Assembly: GCA_041907145.1 (NCBI GenBank)
Contig: JAYRHW010000146.1
Span: 1 to 15,548, forward strand
Reading direction: 5' to 3'
DNA: 15,548 nucleotides
Source of the DNA: JAFLCA01 sp041907145
Lineage (GTDB): Bacteria > Bdellovibrionota_C > UBA2361 > JAFLCA01
Shown here: positions 1 through 6,614 of the stretch, piece after piece
How the letters are laid out: the number at the start of each line of letters is the position of its first letter
Position numbering within the stretch: position 1 is the stretch's first letter
Translations under genes and position numbers: made by a program
The notes under the pieces: generated by a model
The model's database searches: none
The model's input: the letters and a program-made list of their open reading frames with translations, nothing else
What the model was told of the DNA's origin: nothing

Positions 1-1
1 C

Positions 2-466
2 ACGCAAGCAGTTCTTGGTTGTGTTGGTATACTCGCAAACGATTCCGGCGTCTTCCGCAACTCGGAACCAAAGTGTCCAGCTGGATTTGATCGGCGTCCA
101 GACGATCGAACTATCCTAGGCGGAAAGTGCCCCGATGGTTACCCCCAAGGCGCGGGAGAGTTTGACTGCAACTACGTAGATGGTCGTGATGGCAGAGCGC
201 CGCAAGCTTGTCACAGCCTCGATACTTCGGTGAGTTTTGGATTGATAACGGATCCCTCTCGTCCCGGCTGGAACAAAGAAATTCCAGGTGTCAAAAATGC
301 GCTCTGCCAGAATTTCCTGCCAGTTGCTCAGAGACCTGGATATTGTAATGCAACTTGTTCATATAGTGGATTGCGCAACGAGGCAAAGATTGATGTGGAA
401 TTGCGTGCCGAGGCTGCGGGTGAAATTTGTTTGGTAGCTTCGCCAGCATGTACTGCGAAGCCCTAA
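2..466 (+). CDS. Cysteine-rich protein, 3' end only
   Basis: An open frame runs from the left edge to a TAA stop, giving 154 residues with no stop. The frame is open all the way to base 2, so the gene most likely begins outside the window; the GTG at 230 is probably internal. About ten cysteines are spread along the visible part in short Cys-Pro, Cys-Asn and Ala-Cys contexts, and there is no membrane helix. This suggests an exported, disulfide-bonded protein, like the cysteine-rich gene on the other strand at 1145-2083. I do not recognise a family. The stop is followed 18 bases later by a palindromic repeat, which may terminate or stabilise the transcript. Function unknown; I am fairly sure it is coding because the frame is open for its whole length and the composition is protein-like. 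Confidence 0.6.
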   Translation, partial: TQAVLGCVGILANDSGVFRNSEPKCPAGFDRRPDDRTILGGKCPDGYPQGAGEFDCNYVDGRDGRAPQACHSLDTSVSFGLITDPSRPGWNKEIPGVKNALCQNFLPVAQRPGYCNATCSYSGLRNEAKIDVELRAEAAGEICLVASPACTAKP

Positions 467-484
467 CAGTATGGCGAAATTTTA

Positions 485-539
485 GAAATAAGGGACACTC
501 CTATGGAAGTAGTCGATTAGCAGGACCGTCTCTTATTTC
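485..539 (-). repeat. REP-like palindromic repeat, copy 1
   Basis: This is a 55-bp imperfect inverted repeat. The outer arms AGAAATAAGGGAC (484-496) and GTCTCTTATTTCT (528-540) form 13 pairs including one G-T, and TCCT/AGGA pairs further in. Read on the minus strand it aligns without gaps to the element at 1129-1183, with 42 of 55 bases identical, including the loop motif TCGAC. It lies between two converging genes, and the last base of the stop codon of the minus-strand gene (539-541) is the first base of the element. Extragenic position, palindromy and multiple copies fit REP elements mobilised by RAYT (Y1 HUH) transposases; no such transposase gene is in the window. It could also serve as a bidirectional terminator. 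Confidence 0.7.
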
Positions 540-931
540 TATTCGTTTCGGGGTTCAGTAGTAACGATAAAATGACGAACCCCAACTCCACCGCTTCCTC
601 CGCCCCAAAAGCGTTCGGGACAAATCGCAGTTATCCTTAGCGCGGGATTTGCTTCGCGGAAGGCGGCAAGAGTGTCTCCGAACGTACATTTGTGCGACCA
701 GGCTTCTCCGGCTTGACCTGCCTCAAAGCGGTAGACTCCATGCCCAAGATGTTCGACATTTTCGAGTAGTTTCTCGGCCAAAGCGAGATGCTCTTGTTCC
801 TGAGTCGCTTGCCTGGTTGCGTCACTCAAAAATGCGCGGGCGAGGCGACGCAATATCCCTCCACCACTTGCATGCACGGAGGAATCAGTGTCAGCAGACG
901 CAAGTGAACTAGTTTCAATTCTTGTCTCCAT
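539..931 (-). CDS. Small protein of unknown function
   Basis: This encodes 130 residues from an ATG that has GCGAGG about five bases upstream. The N-terminal third is serine/threonine- and alanine-rich and probably flexible. Residues about 35-60 look helical, charged and glutamine-rich. The C-terminal half (about 75-125) looks like a compact mixed domain with a WSHKCTFGDTLAAF segment and a glycine-rich turn near FWGGGSGGVGV. There is no signal peptide, membrane segment or catalytic motif that I recognise. The stop codon abuts the palindromic repeat at 485-539. The gene stands alone: the next minus-strand gene ends 213 bases upstream. It could be a small cytoplasmic protein or an accessory gene of mobile origin. 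Coding status rests on a plausible ribosome site and protein-like composition, so confidence is moderate. Confidence 0.5.
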   Translation of the reverse strand: METRIETSSLASADTDSSVHASGGGILRRLARAFLSDATRQATQEQEHLALAEKLLENVEHLGHGVYRFEAGQAGEAWSHKCTFGDTLAAFREANPALRITAICPERFWGGGSGGVGVRHFIVTTEPRNE

Positions 932-1128
932 GTTAGCCTCGCTAGTCGATAAGAGTTACGGCTTGCCTCTTGCGCTACTTCTGATTGTGATGGCTCCCGT
1001 GAGAGTGCAGAAGGTTCATATCTTGTTATGGGAGATGAGCGCTAATGTGTGCTTTGCACTTTGCTGAGTTTTGCCTCTGGAGCAGGGCTGTCTTCAAGGA
1101 TGACTCAACTGCCTCGTCGCCTCTTTGG

Positions 1129-1183
1129 GGAAAAAGGGACGATCCTATTTAACTGGTCGAATAATAGGATCGTCCCTTATTTC
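1129..1183 (-). repeat. REP-like palindromic repeat, copy 2
   Basis: This 55-bp element has a perfect 16-bp stem: AAGGGACGATCCTATT (1134-1149) pairs with AATAGGATCGTCCCTT (1163-1178) around a 13-base loop. It is the second copy of the repeat at 485-539, in the same orientation and also at the 3' end of a minus-strand gene. Here the gene runs into the element: the last 12 residues (EIRDDPIIRPVK) and the TAG stop of the cysteine-rich gene are encoded inside it. On the minus strand the right arm is followed by CCCTTTTTCC, so it could double as an intrinsic terminator. Confidence 0.75.
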
Positions 1184-2083
1184 AATTTTACAACCACTGT
1201 GGTTCGTAAAGTCTGACGTCCCTCCTTTCGGAGCGCAGCCGGAAGGCGTCGCCTGAGGAGTTGGCGTAGGCGTCGGAAGAGTTCGCCCATCGCAGTAATT
1301 CTCATTAAGCCTTCCGCACATTTCCTCCGGCGTCGTAGAGCTCAGCCCGCAACGCACGCTTGAAGCTTTGCATTGCTCGTAGCAGCCTGGGCAAGCTTCC
1401 CGAATTTGACCAGTTCCGTGAGTACATCTGCAGGCGCTGAAACTGGCGGCCTCTTCATTCACACAAATTTCTTCCTGTAACTCATTGCACTCTGCTGCAC
1501 TCCATCCGAAAGCCGGGGGTGCCCCGCATTTTTCGGCATGGAAAGCGGACAAGCAGCGCGCCTGCTCGGTGTATCCGATCGATTCTCCGTGCCCCTGGCA
1601 GCTGCTCGGACCACAAGGATTTAGCAGATGCTCAATTTCGTGGCTAAGCTCACAGAGATTTAAGACACCGCTGAGACTCAAAATTTGGGTCGGCGAATTT
1701 ATCCATCTGACCAGTTCGCCGATATCACGTCGTCGTCCGCTGACGATTCCCAGCGCACGACAGCTTTCCTCGCTGATGGAAATCGTGCACATAAAGGCAT
1801 TGCTACACGCGGTAGCATGCTCGCCGGCGCACACTTCCTTAAGCTCGCAGGGATCGAGACAATCAATGTATGCACCGCTGCATGGCTCAATTTGGCAAGC
1901 TTCACGTCCATGGCCGCCCCATGTCGTATCAAGAAAAGGAATGGACGAATTAGATTCGGCCACGGGAATATCACAGGTCCGAATCGGATCCGCGGGGGCG
2001 AAAGACGATTGGGCTTCTGCGCTGTTGAAGGAAATCAAACAGACAGCAAAGAGGAGGGGAGCGGCAACAACCTGGCGCAACAC
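1145..2083 (-). CDS. Secreted cysteine-rich protein with HExxH motif
   Basis: I place the start at GTG 2083, not at an upstream ATG (2188). GGAGG lies five bases before this GTG, and the start creates a clean signal peptide (MLRQVVAAPLLFAVCLISFN then cleavage after AEA, about residue 24). The protein then has 312 residues. The mature part holds 26 cysteines, about 9%, which implies many disulfides in the periplasm or outside the cell. Residues 148-152 are HEIEH, an HExxH zinc-metallopeptidase signature in a predicted helix. A glutamate in YTEQARC about 21 residues later could be a third ligand, as in gluzincins. Near the C-terminus is a threonine-proline linker (about 269-281) followed by a short tail whose last 12 residues come from the palindromic repeat. 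A peptidase role is inferred from the motif alone; a structural cysteine-rich protein is the alternative. Confidence 0.75.
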   Translation of the reverse strand: MLRQVVAAPLLFAVCLISFNSAEAQSSFAPADPIRTCDIPVAESNSSIPFLDTTWGGHGREACQIEPCSGAYIDCLDPCELKEVCAGEHATACSNAFMCTISISEESCRALGIVSGRRRDIGELVRWINSPTQILSLSGVLNLCELSHEIEHLLNPCGPSSCQGHGESIGYTEQARCLSAFHAEKCGAPPAFGWSAAECNELQEEICVNEEAASFSACRCTHGTGQIREACPGCYEQCKASSVRCGLSSTTPEEMCGRLNENYCDGRTLPTPTPTPQATPSGCAPKGGTSDFTNHSGCKIEIRDDPIIRPVK

Positions 2084-2105
2084 GGAAACCTCCGAAGAAA
2101 GAACG

Positions 2106-2123
2106 TCAGCGCTCGAGCGCTGA
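2106..2123. promoter_or_regulatory. Perfect 18-bp palindrome upstream of cysteine-rich gene
   Basis: TCAGCGCTCGAGCGCTGA is perfectly self-complementary. It ends 22 bases before the GTG start of the HExxH gene, just upstream of its GGAGG ribosome site, so it lies in the likely 5' untranslated or promoter-proximal region. It could be an operator for a dimeric regulator or a hairpin that controls translation. The 220-bp gap 2084-2303 holds no gene that I accept. Confidence 0.4.
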
Positions 2124-2303
2124 AAGTGGTAGCGAGGACTACTGGGGATATGGAGTGATTTTGTGAACGTGCAACATGCACACTGCAAATAATTTTATAG
2201 GTGAATTCAATATACTAGAGGAGGCGGCGATTTCGCTTGGACGAAAGCGCCCCAGTCAAGACATAGGAGTATCATGCCTGCATGGTTTTACCCAGAAAGG
2301 AGG

Positions 2304-3797
2304 TCAGCCCGTGCCGATGCCTTGTAACCGGCAAAAATCCGAGCGTGAGGTTATCAGAGCCGCGTCATTACCAAATGCAATTGAGGCATCGGGAGGAAGC
2401 TTGTCTTTATAAAAGCTGGGAGTAATCACGTACTGAAAGTATTCTGGATCTTGGGTACAGAGATCTCGGTAAAGAACATCGGGGTCGCCGACAGCTGAAG
2501 AGCCAAATCCCTTACAATACGGAATGACGGAGCCGACTCCCAAACAGCGCGCCCCGGGCAGGGCATCAAAGAAATTCCGAACCTCTCGGATAGCCAATGG
2601 GCCTCCTGGATATTGCTGCCAGCTGGTGTACTGAGGGCGGATAACGCCTTGACCGAATTGCACCGCCGCCGCCACCATCACAGCTGTCACCGCGATGACC
2701 GCCGGCTTCCAACGCAGCAATGGAATCTGCTCGAGAGCCTTGCCCCAGGCGGCGGCACCGAGTGCCAAGGTTCCCAACAGCGGAAACTGGTAATAGTTAT
2801 GATTCGATGCGTATCCTAGGAATAGTAGTTCCCGCAGCATCGCAACTACAAGTAGGGGTGTGAAGACCGAACGCAGCCCCAGGTGCACTAAGAATGCTGC
2901 CAACAGTGCCAGCGACAGGCCAGAAAACAAGGTACCATCGCCAATTAAGTATCCTACTCCCTGGATTGGAAGTTGCAGAACGTTGAAGAGATCGTGGGAT
3001 GCCAATTCCATGACTTGACCGAGGTCTCGTATCGGGGTGTCACCAATTCGTTCGAATTTTAGCCAGAGCAGTCCCCAGAGAATATAGGTCGCCAACGTGA
3101 TTAATCCGACCTTGCGTAGCCGAGAAAAGTTAGGTCGGACGGCATGTTCACTGAGTGCCCACACCAACGAAAAAAATGCCCCGTCAAATTTGGCCAGGTT
3201 GCAGACTACTACCCCGAAAAATCGCAGCTTAACCCCGGACAAACTTCTCCCCACGAAATCCAGTGCTTGTGCAAAACAGAGTGCGCCGATTCCCAGCAGC
3301 AAATAAGGCTCTGCGATTGGAAACTGGCAGAAGTAATGAAACAGGGGAGAGGTAGTCCAGAAAAACAACGCGAACAGGCAGGGCAGTAGACCGCCAAATA
3401 CTAGCAGGGCTGCTTCTACCGTAAATGCCGCACCGACGGAACCTGCCGCCAAGCTCATGAATCGAAAGACGGAGATATCTTCGGCAGTGGCCCCAGCAAG
3501 CATGGGGATATAAAAGAGCACTCCGTCCTTTGGGAAGTACAGGCCCTGGGGATTGTCAGGACGGAACTTATCGGAGCGGGCGAAAACATGCTCCCTTTTG
3601 ATATGCTCCATTGTGTCGAGATGAGCGTCCGCTTTGAAGGCATGGTGGCCGACAAAGCCTTTATGAACGAACTCTAAGCGCGGTACCCAGGCCGCGGTAA
3701 ATATGAGAACGGCAAATAGAAATACTCGCAGAGCCGACGGAGTCTGCCTAACAACGAGCGCTGGTGAAGGAATCGGAGAAGCTACTTCCACCACCAC
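2304..3797 (-). CDS. Polytopic GT-C-like membrane glycosyltransferase
   Basis: About 497 residues with roughly ten to twelve hydrophobic helices. The first helix (about residues 22-40) is followed by a large polar loop with several Asp, His and Glu residues (GHHAFKADAHLDTMEH), and the last ~90 residues form a soluble tail. This layout is typical of GT-C enzymes (ArnT/PMT-like, GT39 or GT83), which move a sugar from a polyprenyl phosphate carrier on the periplasmic side; loop acidic residues there are catalytic. I cannot name the sugar or acceptor. The start is one of three consecutive GTG codons (3797, 3794, 3791) behind AAAGGGGA. The longer frame from TTG 3854 is unlikely because that TTG falls in the probable -35 box. 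It is divergent from the large operon and 220 bp upstream of the cysteine-rich gene. A related polytopic membrane protein with another role is possible. Confidence 0.7.
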   Translation of the reverse strand: MVVEVASPIPSPALVVRQTPSALRVFLFAVLIFTAAWVPRLEFVHKGFVGHHAFKADAHLDTMEHIKREHVFARSDKFRPDNPQGLYFPKDGVLFYIPMLAGATAEDISVFRFMSLAAGSVGAAFTVEAALLVFGGLLPCLFALFFWTTSPLFHYFCQFPIAEPYLLLGIGALCFAQALDFVGRSLSGVKLRFFGVVVCNLAKFDGAFFSLVWALSEHAVRPNFSRLRKVGLITLATYILWGLLWLKFERIGDTPIRDLGQVMELASHDLFNVLQLPIQGVGYLIGDGTLFSGLSLALLAAFLVHLGLRSVFTPLLVVAMLRELLFLGYASNHNYYQFPLLGTLALGAAAWGKALEQIPLLRWKPAVIAVTAVMVAAAVQFGQGVIRPQYTSWQQYPGGPLAIREVRNFFDALPGARCLGVGSVIPYCKGFGSSAVGDPDVLYRDLCTQDPEYFQYVITPSFYKDKLPPDASIAFGNDAALITSRSDFCRLQGIGTG

Positions 3798-3826
3798 CTT
3801 TTCCCCTTTAAGAAGCTGGAATGTCA

Positions 3827-3854
3827 ATTGTATTTTATCTCGATATCGCTGCAA
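3827..3854 (-). promoter_or_regulatory. Candidate promoter of GT-C gene
   Basis: On the minus strand TTGCAG (3854-3849), a 16-base spacer and TACAAT (3832-3827) resemble a sigma-70 promoter; the -10 box matches five of six consensus bases and the -35 box about three. It would give a 5' leader of about 25 bases ending in the AAAGGGGA ribosome site and the GTG triplet. Confidence 0.4.
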
Positions 3855-4242
3855 CGGATGAGATAAATCCTCAAGAGAAGAAATTGTTGATGATATTCGT
3901 CTCGAAGCTCCACTCGAGAATCGAATCCAAGAAAGTTTCGATTCCCCTTTTCGTCAGTGGAGCGGGCCGTAATACCAAGTGATAAGCGAATTTTCTTTCC
4001 CGAGCCTTGTCGGAGTTTTCCGACCTGTGAGGGCGTTTTTCGAGCTCGAGCCGTGAATTCCCGCTGGCCCTCGACGGTAGTTGTACCGCATTCAAGACGG
4101 CAGGATTTCACTCGATTTTGCAACCCCGATCTGTCTATACTTTCGTTTTCTGGGGAAGAGCCTGGCCGGGTCCGCCCGTGGAGTTTGTTTGGGTATTTCC
4201 CGAGTCGGGTTCTAATCCGTCTTCTTATTTTCACGTGTCTGC
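3855..4242. other. Gene-free divergent control region
   Basis: No convincing gene lies in these 388 bases, between the GT-C gene on the minus strand and the oxygenase operon on the plus strand. It contains GAATCGAA (3918-3925) facing TTCGATTC (3937-3944), a hairpin GTCGGA-GTTT-TCCGAC (4009-4024), the palindrome TCGAGCTCGA (4040-4049) and CCCGAGTCGGG (4199-4209). A TATACT at 4136-4141 could be the -10 box of the operon, but its upstream -35 match is poor. The region therefore probably holds the control sites of both transcription units. Confidence 0.45.
3918..3944. promoter_or_regulatory. Inverted repeat, possible operator
   Basis: GAATCGAA and TTCGATTC are perfect 8-bp arms separated by 11 bases, with half-site centres 19 bp apart, close to two helical turns. 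It sits about 64 bp upstream of the candidate -35 box of the GT-C gene. The spacing fits a dimeric regulator binding one DNA face; there is no T-run beside it, so a terminator is less likely. Confidence 0.35.
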
Positions 4243-5262
4243 ATGCTCGAGTCATTTTGGTACGTGGCGTGTGAATCGATGGAGATCCACGAAAAACCGA
4301 TCACCCGCCAGATTTTCGGCAAACCGATAGTTCTATTTCGAGACCAGAATAACCAAGTCTCAGCGCTCGAGGATCGATGCGCCCATCGAAATTTTCCCTT
4401 GTCGGCAGGACGAATCGTTGATGGTGCCATTCAGTGCTCATATCATGGCTGGTGTTTTGATCGCGGAGGTAGAGCCTGTACGATTCCCTCTGTTCCGCAT
4501 CACCATGAATGCGGTCCCATTTCCGTACGCTCCTACCCCTGCATGGAGCGATATGGGTATATATGGATGGTGCCCAGCGGCGAAACTGCACTCTCGGATC
4601 CGCCGGCGCCTGGGTGCTTAGACGCCCCTGGATTTGAATCCTTCCGACTCAAGAACCGCTTTCAGGGATCTGTAGAGAGCTGCTTGGAGAACTTTCTTGA
4701 TTGTCCGCATGCTGCCTTCGTCCACGCAGGACTCTTTCGTAGCCACCACGCGCGAACGATAAGAGCAGCTGTGCGTACGCTCGACGATGGCGCTGAGGCG
4801 GAATATTTTGGCGAATCGAGAGAAGGGGGAGTCGTATGGAAGCTCTTGTCTCGCAAGCAGGCACATTTGCGTCATGTTGATAGATTCATTCGCCCCTCGA
4901 CATCCAGGGTTGACTATGAGTTTTCGGATGGCCGTATATACTCGATCTCGTCGTACTGCACTCCCGTGGATGAACGAGTCACCGACGTCTATACCGTGAT
5001 CACGTTTCGCTTTGGAATATTCAGTTCTATCGTCAAGCCAATTTTCAAGTTTCTGTCGAAGCGAATTATCGCCCAAGATGTCGATGTGGTTCGAACTCAG
5101 AGCTGGAACATTTCACGTTTCGGTGAAGGACCGCGGTTTCGGCTTGTGCAAAGCGATCTGCTATTGCCAAAGATAATTCAGTGGAGGAATGCGCTTGCAG
5201 AGGGTCGGGGAGCTCCCGCTAGTCCTGCAAATAGGGAGAGAGATGTCCAGCTCTGTATTTGA
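4243..5262 (+). CDS. Rieske non-heme iron oxygenase
   Basis: 339 residues, the usual length of single-component-type Rieske oxygenase alpha subunits such as vanillate demethylase. The N-terminal Rieske domain carries CAH (C46, H48) and CSYHGW (C65, H68), the ligands of a [2Fe-2S] cluster. The catalytic domain carries D153-C-P-H156 and H161 (DxxHxxxxH), the mononuclear iron histidines, and a QDVDVVRTQ segment near 278-286 that supplies the likely aspartate ligand. Such enzymes hydroxylate, desaturate or O/N-demethylate small or lipidic substrates using electrons from a separate reductase, and none is encoded here. The start MLESFWYVAC matches the family's usual N-terminus, although no good ribosome site precedes it. 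It is the first gene of the ten-gene operon and overlaps the next by 20 bases. The substrate cannot be read from sequence. Confidence 0.93.
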   Translation: MLESFWYVACESMEIHEKPITRQIFGKPIVLFRDQNNQVSALEDRCAHRNFPLSAGRIVDGAIQCSYHGWCFDRGGRACTIPSVPHHHECGPISVRSYPCMERYGYIWMVPSGETALSDPPAPGCLDAPGFESFRLKNRFQGSVESCLENFLDCPHAAFVHAGLFRSHHARTIRAAVRTLDDGAEAEYFGESREGGVVWKLLSRKQAHLRHVDRFIRPSTSRVDYEFSDGRIYSISSYCTPVDERVTDVYTVITFRFGIFSSIVKPIFKFLSKRIIAQDVDVVRTQSWNISRFGEGPRFRLVQSDLLLPKIIQWRNALAEGRGAPASPANRERDVQLCI

Positions 5263-5857
5263 TACTCCAGCGCGACGATACGCCGCGACTCTCGTCGCGT
5301 TGCTCGCTGCTCTGTGCATCCTTGGCGTAGCCCAGAATCTGCACCTACTCCCGGGAGGGAGGATTTCGCTAGCAAAGTTTCTATGGCTGTTTTCTGCACT
5401 AGCGCTGTGGATAGTTACCCCTATCTACGTTGCGTTGGAGCCGCGGTTTTCCGCCGGCATCCGCTGGTGTGCCAAGGTATTCGCCGTATTGTTTCTCGCT
5501 CGGGGAGTGATAGAATTGTGGATGATGTTCGTGACCCTTAACTGGAGCCCGCTCTACGGCATCGCTCACGATCTTTGTTGCTTGGTCTTTATTGTCTATG
5601 GTCTGGCAGTATTCACACCTCAGTCACCCGCTGACAAAGTTGCTCTTGGATTCTTTGTGCTTATGGCCATGATGTTGCCATTCGAAATATTCTTCGCCTG
5701 GTACATGAAATTCGTGGTGCAGCTGAAGCTCGGCAGTACAGTATATTATGTGCCCAACCAGCCGGAGTATTTCTTCGTTCTGACCGTTACCTGGATAGCC
5801 GTTGTAATGGCCTTACCCCTCTTGATCTTCAATACCCGCAGGTGGCTCCATGCCTAG
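5243..5857 (+). CDS. Six-helix membrane protein, unknown
   Basis: I use ATG 5243, preceded by GGGAGAGAG, which gives 204 residues and a 20-base overlap with the oxygenase gene. Six hydrophobic segments are visible at about 13-31, 46-64, 75-95, 108-124, 133-156 and 176-196. Polar residues inside or next to membrane segments (R and E in the third, H109-D110 at the head of the fourth, E in the fifth) hint at an enzymatic or cofactor-binding role rather than a plain anchor. I do not recognise the family. Its place between the Rieske oxygenase and an acyltransferase suggests it helps a membrane-bound reaction, for example by presenting lipid substrate or passing electrons to the oxygenase, but that is guesswork. 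Confidence 0.8.
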   Translation: MSSSVFDTPARRYAATLVALLAALCILGVAQNLHLLPGGRISLAKFLWLFSALALWIVTPIYVALEPRFSAGIRWCAKVFAVLFLARGVIELWMMFVTLNWSPLYGIAHDLCCLVFIVYGLAVFTPQSPADKVALGFFVLMAMMLPFEIFFAWYMKFVVQLKLGSTVYYVPNQPEYFFVLTVTWIAVVMALPLLIFNTRRWLHA

Positions 5858-6614
5858 CTTACGTTGCCGAGTTGAACGTCCGGTAGCATTGCCACACGAG
5901 TTGGTAACGTCGATGTATGAGCTATTTAGCCGATACTATGAAATGACTTCTCTCGATCGCTTCGTAAGCGACCTGCGGGAGAAGGATTCGACACTTCTCT
6001 TCTTCGACCAAGAAGAGACGCTGGGCGGATTCACCAATCTCAAGATTCTTGACGTAATCTATCGGGGATCGAGGAGGCGCGCGATATTTTCGGGGGACAC
6101 CATTATCGATCATAGGTATTGGGGTCAGCAGGTTCTCGTCCATGAATGGTGTAGGGAGGCCGGAAGAATAAAGGCGGAATTTCCGACAGTGCCGTTGTAT
6201 TGGTTCCTCATTTGCAAGGGGCATCGAACCTATCGCTTTTTGAACTGTTTTTCCCATGCATTTTACCCGAATTACCGTACAGTGACTCCGGCGGAGGAGA
6301 AGCGCTTTATGGATGAGCTTGCCACGCAGCGCTTCGGGAGTGCCTATGATGTGCGCCGCGGGCTCGTCGAATTCGCGAGCTCTTTGGGCCAGTTGAAGGA
6401 GTGCTGGCAAAAGCCGACAAAGGCCATCATCAATAGGGATGCGAGGTATTTCGTGAGTCTCAATCCGGACTATCAGCGCGGAGTGGAATTGATGTGTTTG
6501 ACCGAACTTTCACCACAGAATTTGAGAGGGGCCGCGCAAGAGGCATTTCTCGAGGGTTTCAACGCGAACCATGAATCACTGGAACAATCTAGCCTCAATT
6601 CTCAGGCTGCGTGA
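5850..6614 (+). CDS. GNAT-like acyltransferase, first of two
   Basis: 254 residues from an ATG with AGGTGG four bases upstream, overlapping the membrane gene by 8 bases. The core reads as a GNAT fold: a strand around LGGFTNLKIL (58-67), then AIFSGDTIIDHRYWGQQVLV (78-97), which takes the place of motif A where the acyl-CoA pyrophosphate is held, and a later strand-helix YWFLICKGHRTYRF (117-130). The classic RxxGxG/A loop is replaced by RYWGQQ. The divergence and the large aromatic content suggest a long or bulky acyl donor, perhaps as in N-acyl amino acid synthases, but I cannot prove this. Cytoplasmic, with no membrane helix. It directly precedes the GH3 gene with a 44-base overlap, so the two are probably co-translated and may act on the same intermediate. 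Confidence 0.65.
   Translation: MPSLRCRVERPVALPHELVTSMYELFSRYYEMTSLDRFVSDLREKDSTLLFFDQEETLGGFTNLKILDVIYRGSRRRAIFSGDTIIDHRYWGQQVLVHEWCREAGRIKAEFPTVPLYWFLICKGHRTYRFLNCFSHAFYPNYRTVTPAEEKRFMDELATQRFGSAYDVRRGLVEFASSLGQLKECWQKPTKAIINRDARYFVSLNPDYQRGVELMCLTELSPQNLRGAAQEAFLEGFNANHESLEQSSLNSQAA

Noticed and set aside
930..1067. 45-residue hydrophobic plus-strand frame starting at ATG 930
   Set aside because: No ribosome site, overlaps the start codon of the minus-strand gene, and no recognisable family; probably chance.
2084..2188. Upstream ATG 2188 as start of the cysteine-rich gene
   Set aside because: It would bury the signal peptide behind 35 residues and place the palindrome and ribosome site inside the coding region; GTG 2083 fits better.
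2293..2306. Minus-strand ACCTCCTTTCT resembling the 3' end of 16S rRNA
   Set aside because: Only 11 bases match and nothing upstream resembles rRNA; it is coincidental sequence after the GT-C stop codon.
2311..2412. 33-residue plus-strand frame with an excellent AAAGGAGG at 2296-2303
   Set aside because: It lies antisense to the 3' end of the GT-C gene and the peptide has no recognisable features. The strong ribosome-site match is worth remembering but does not make a gene by itself.
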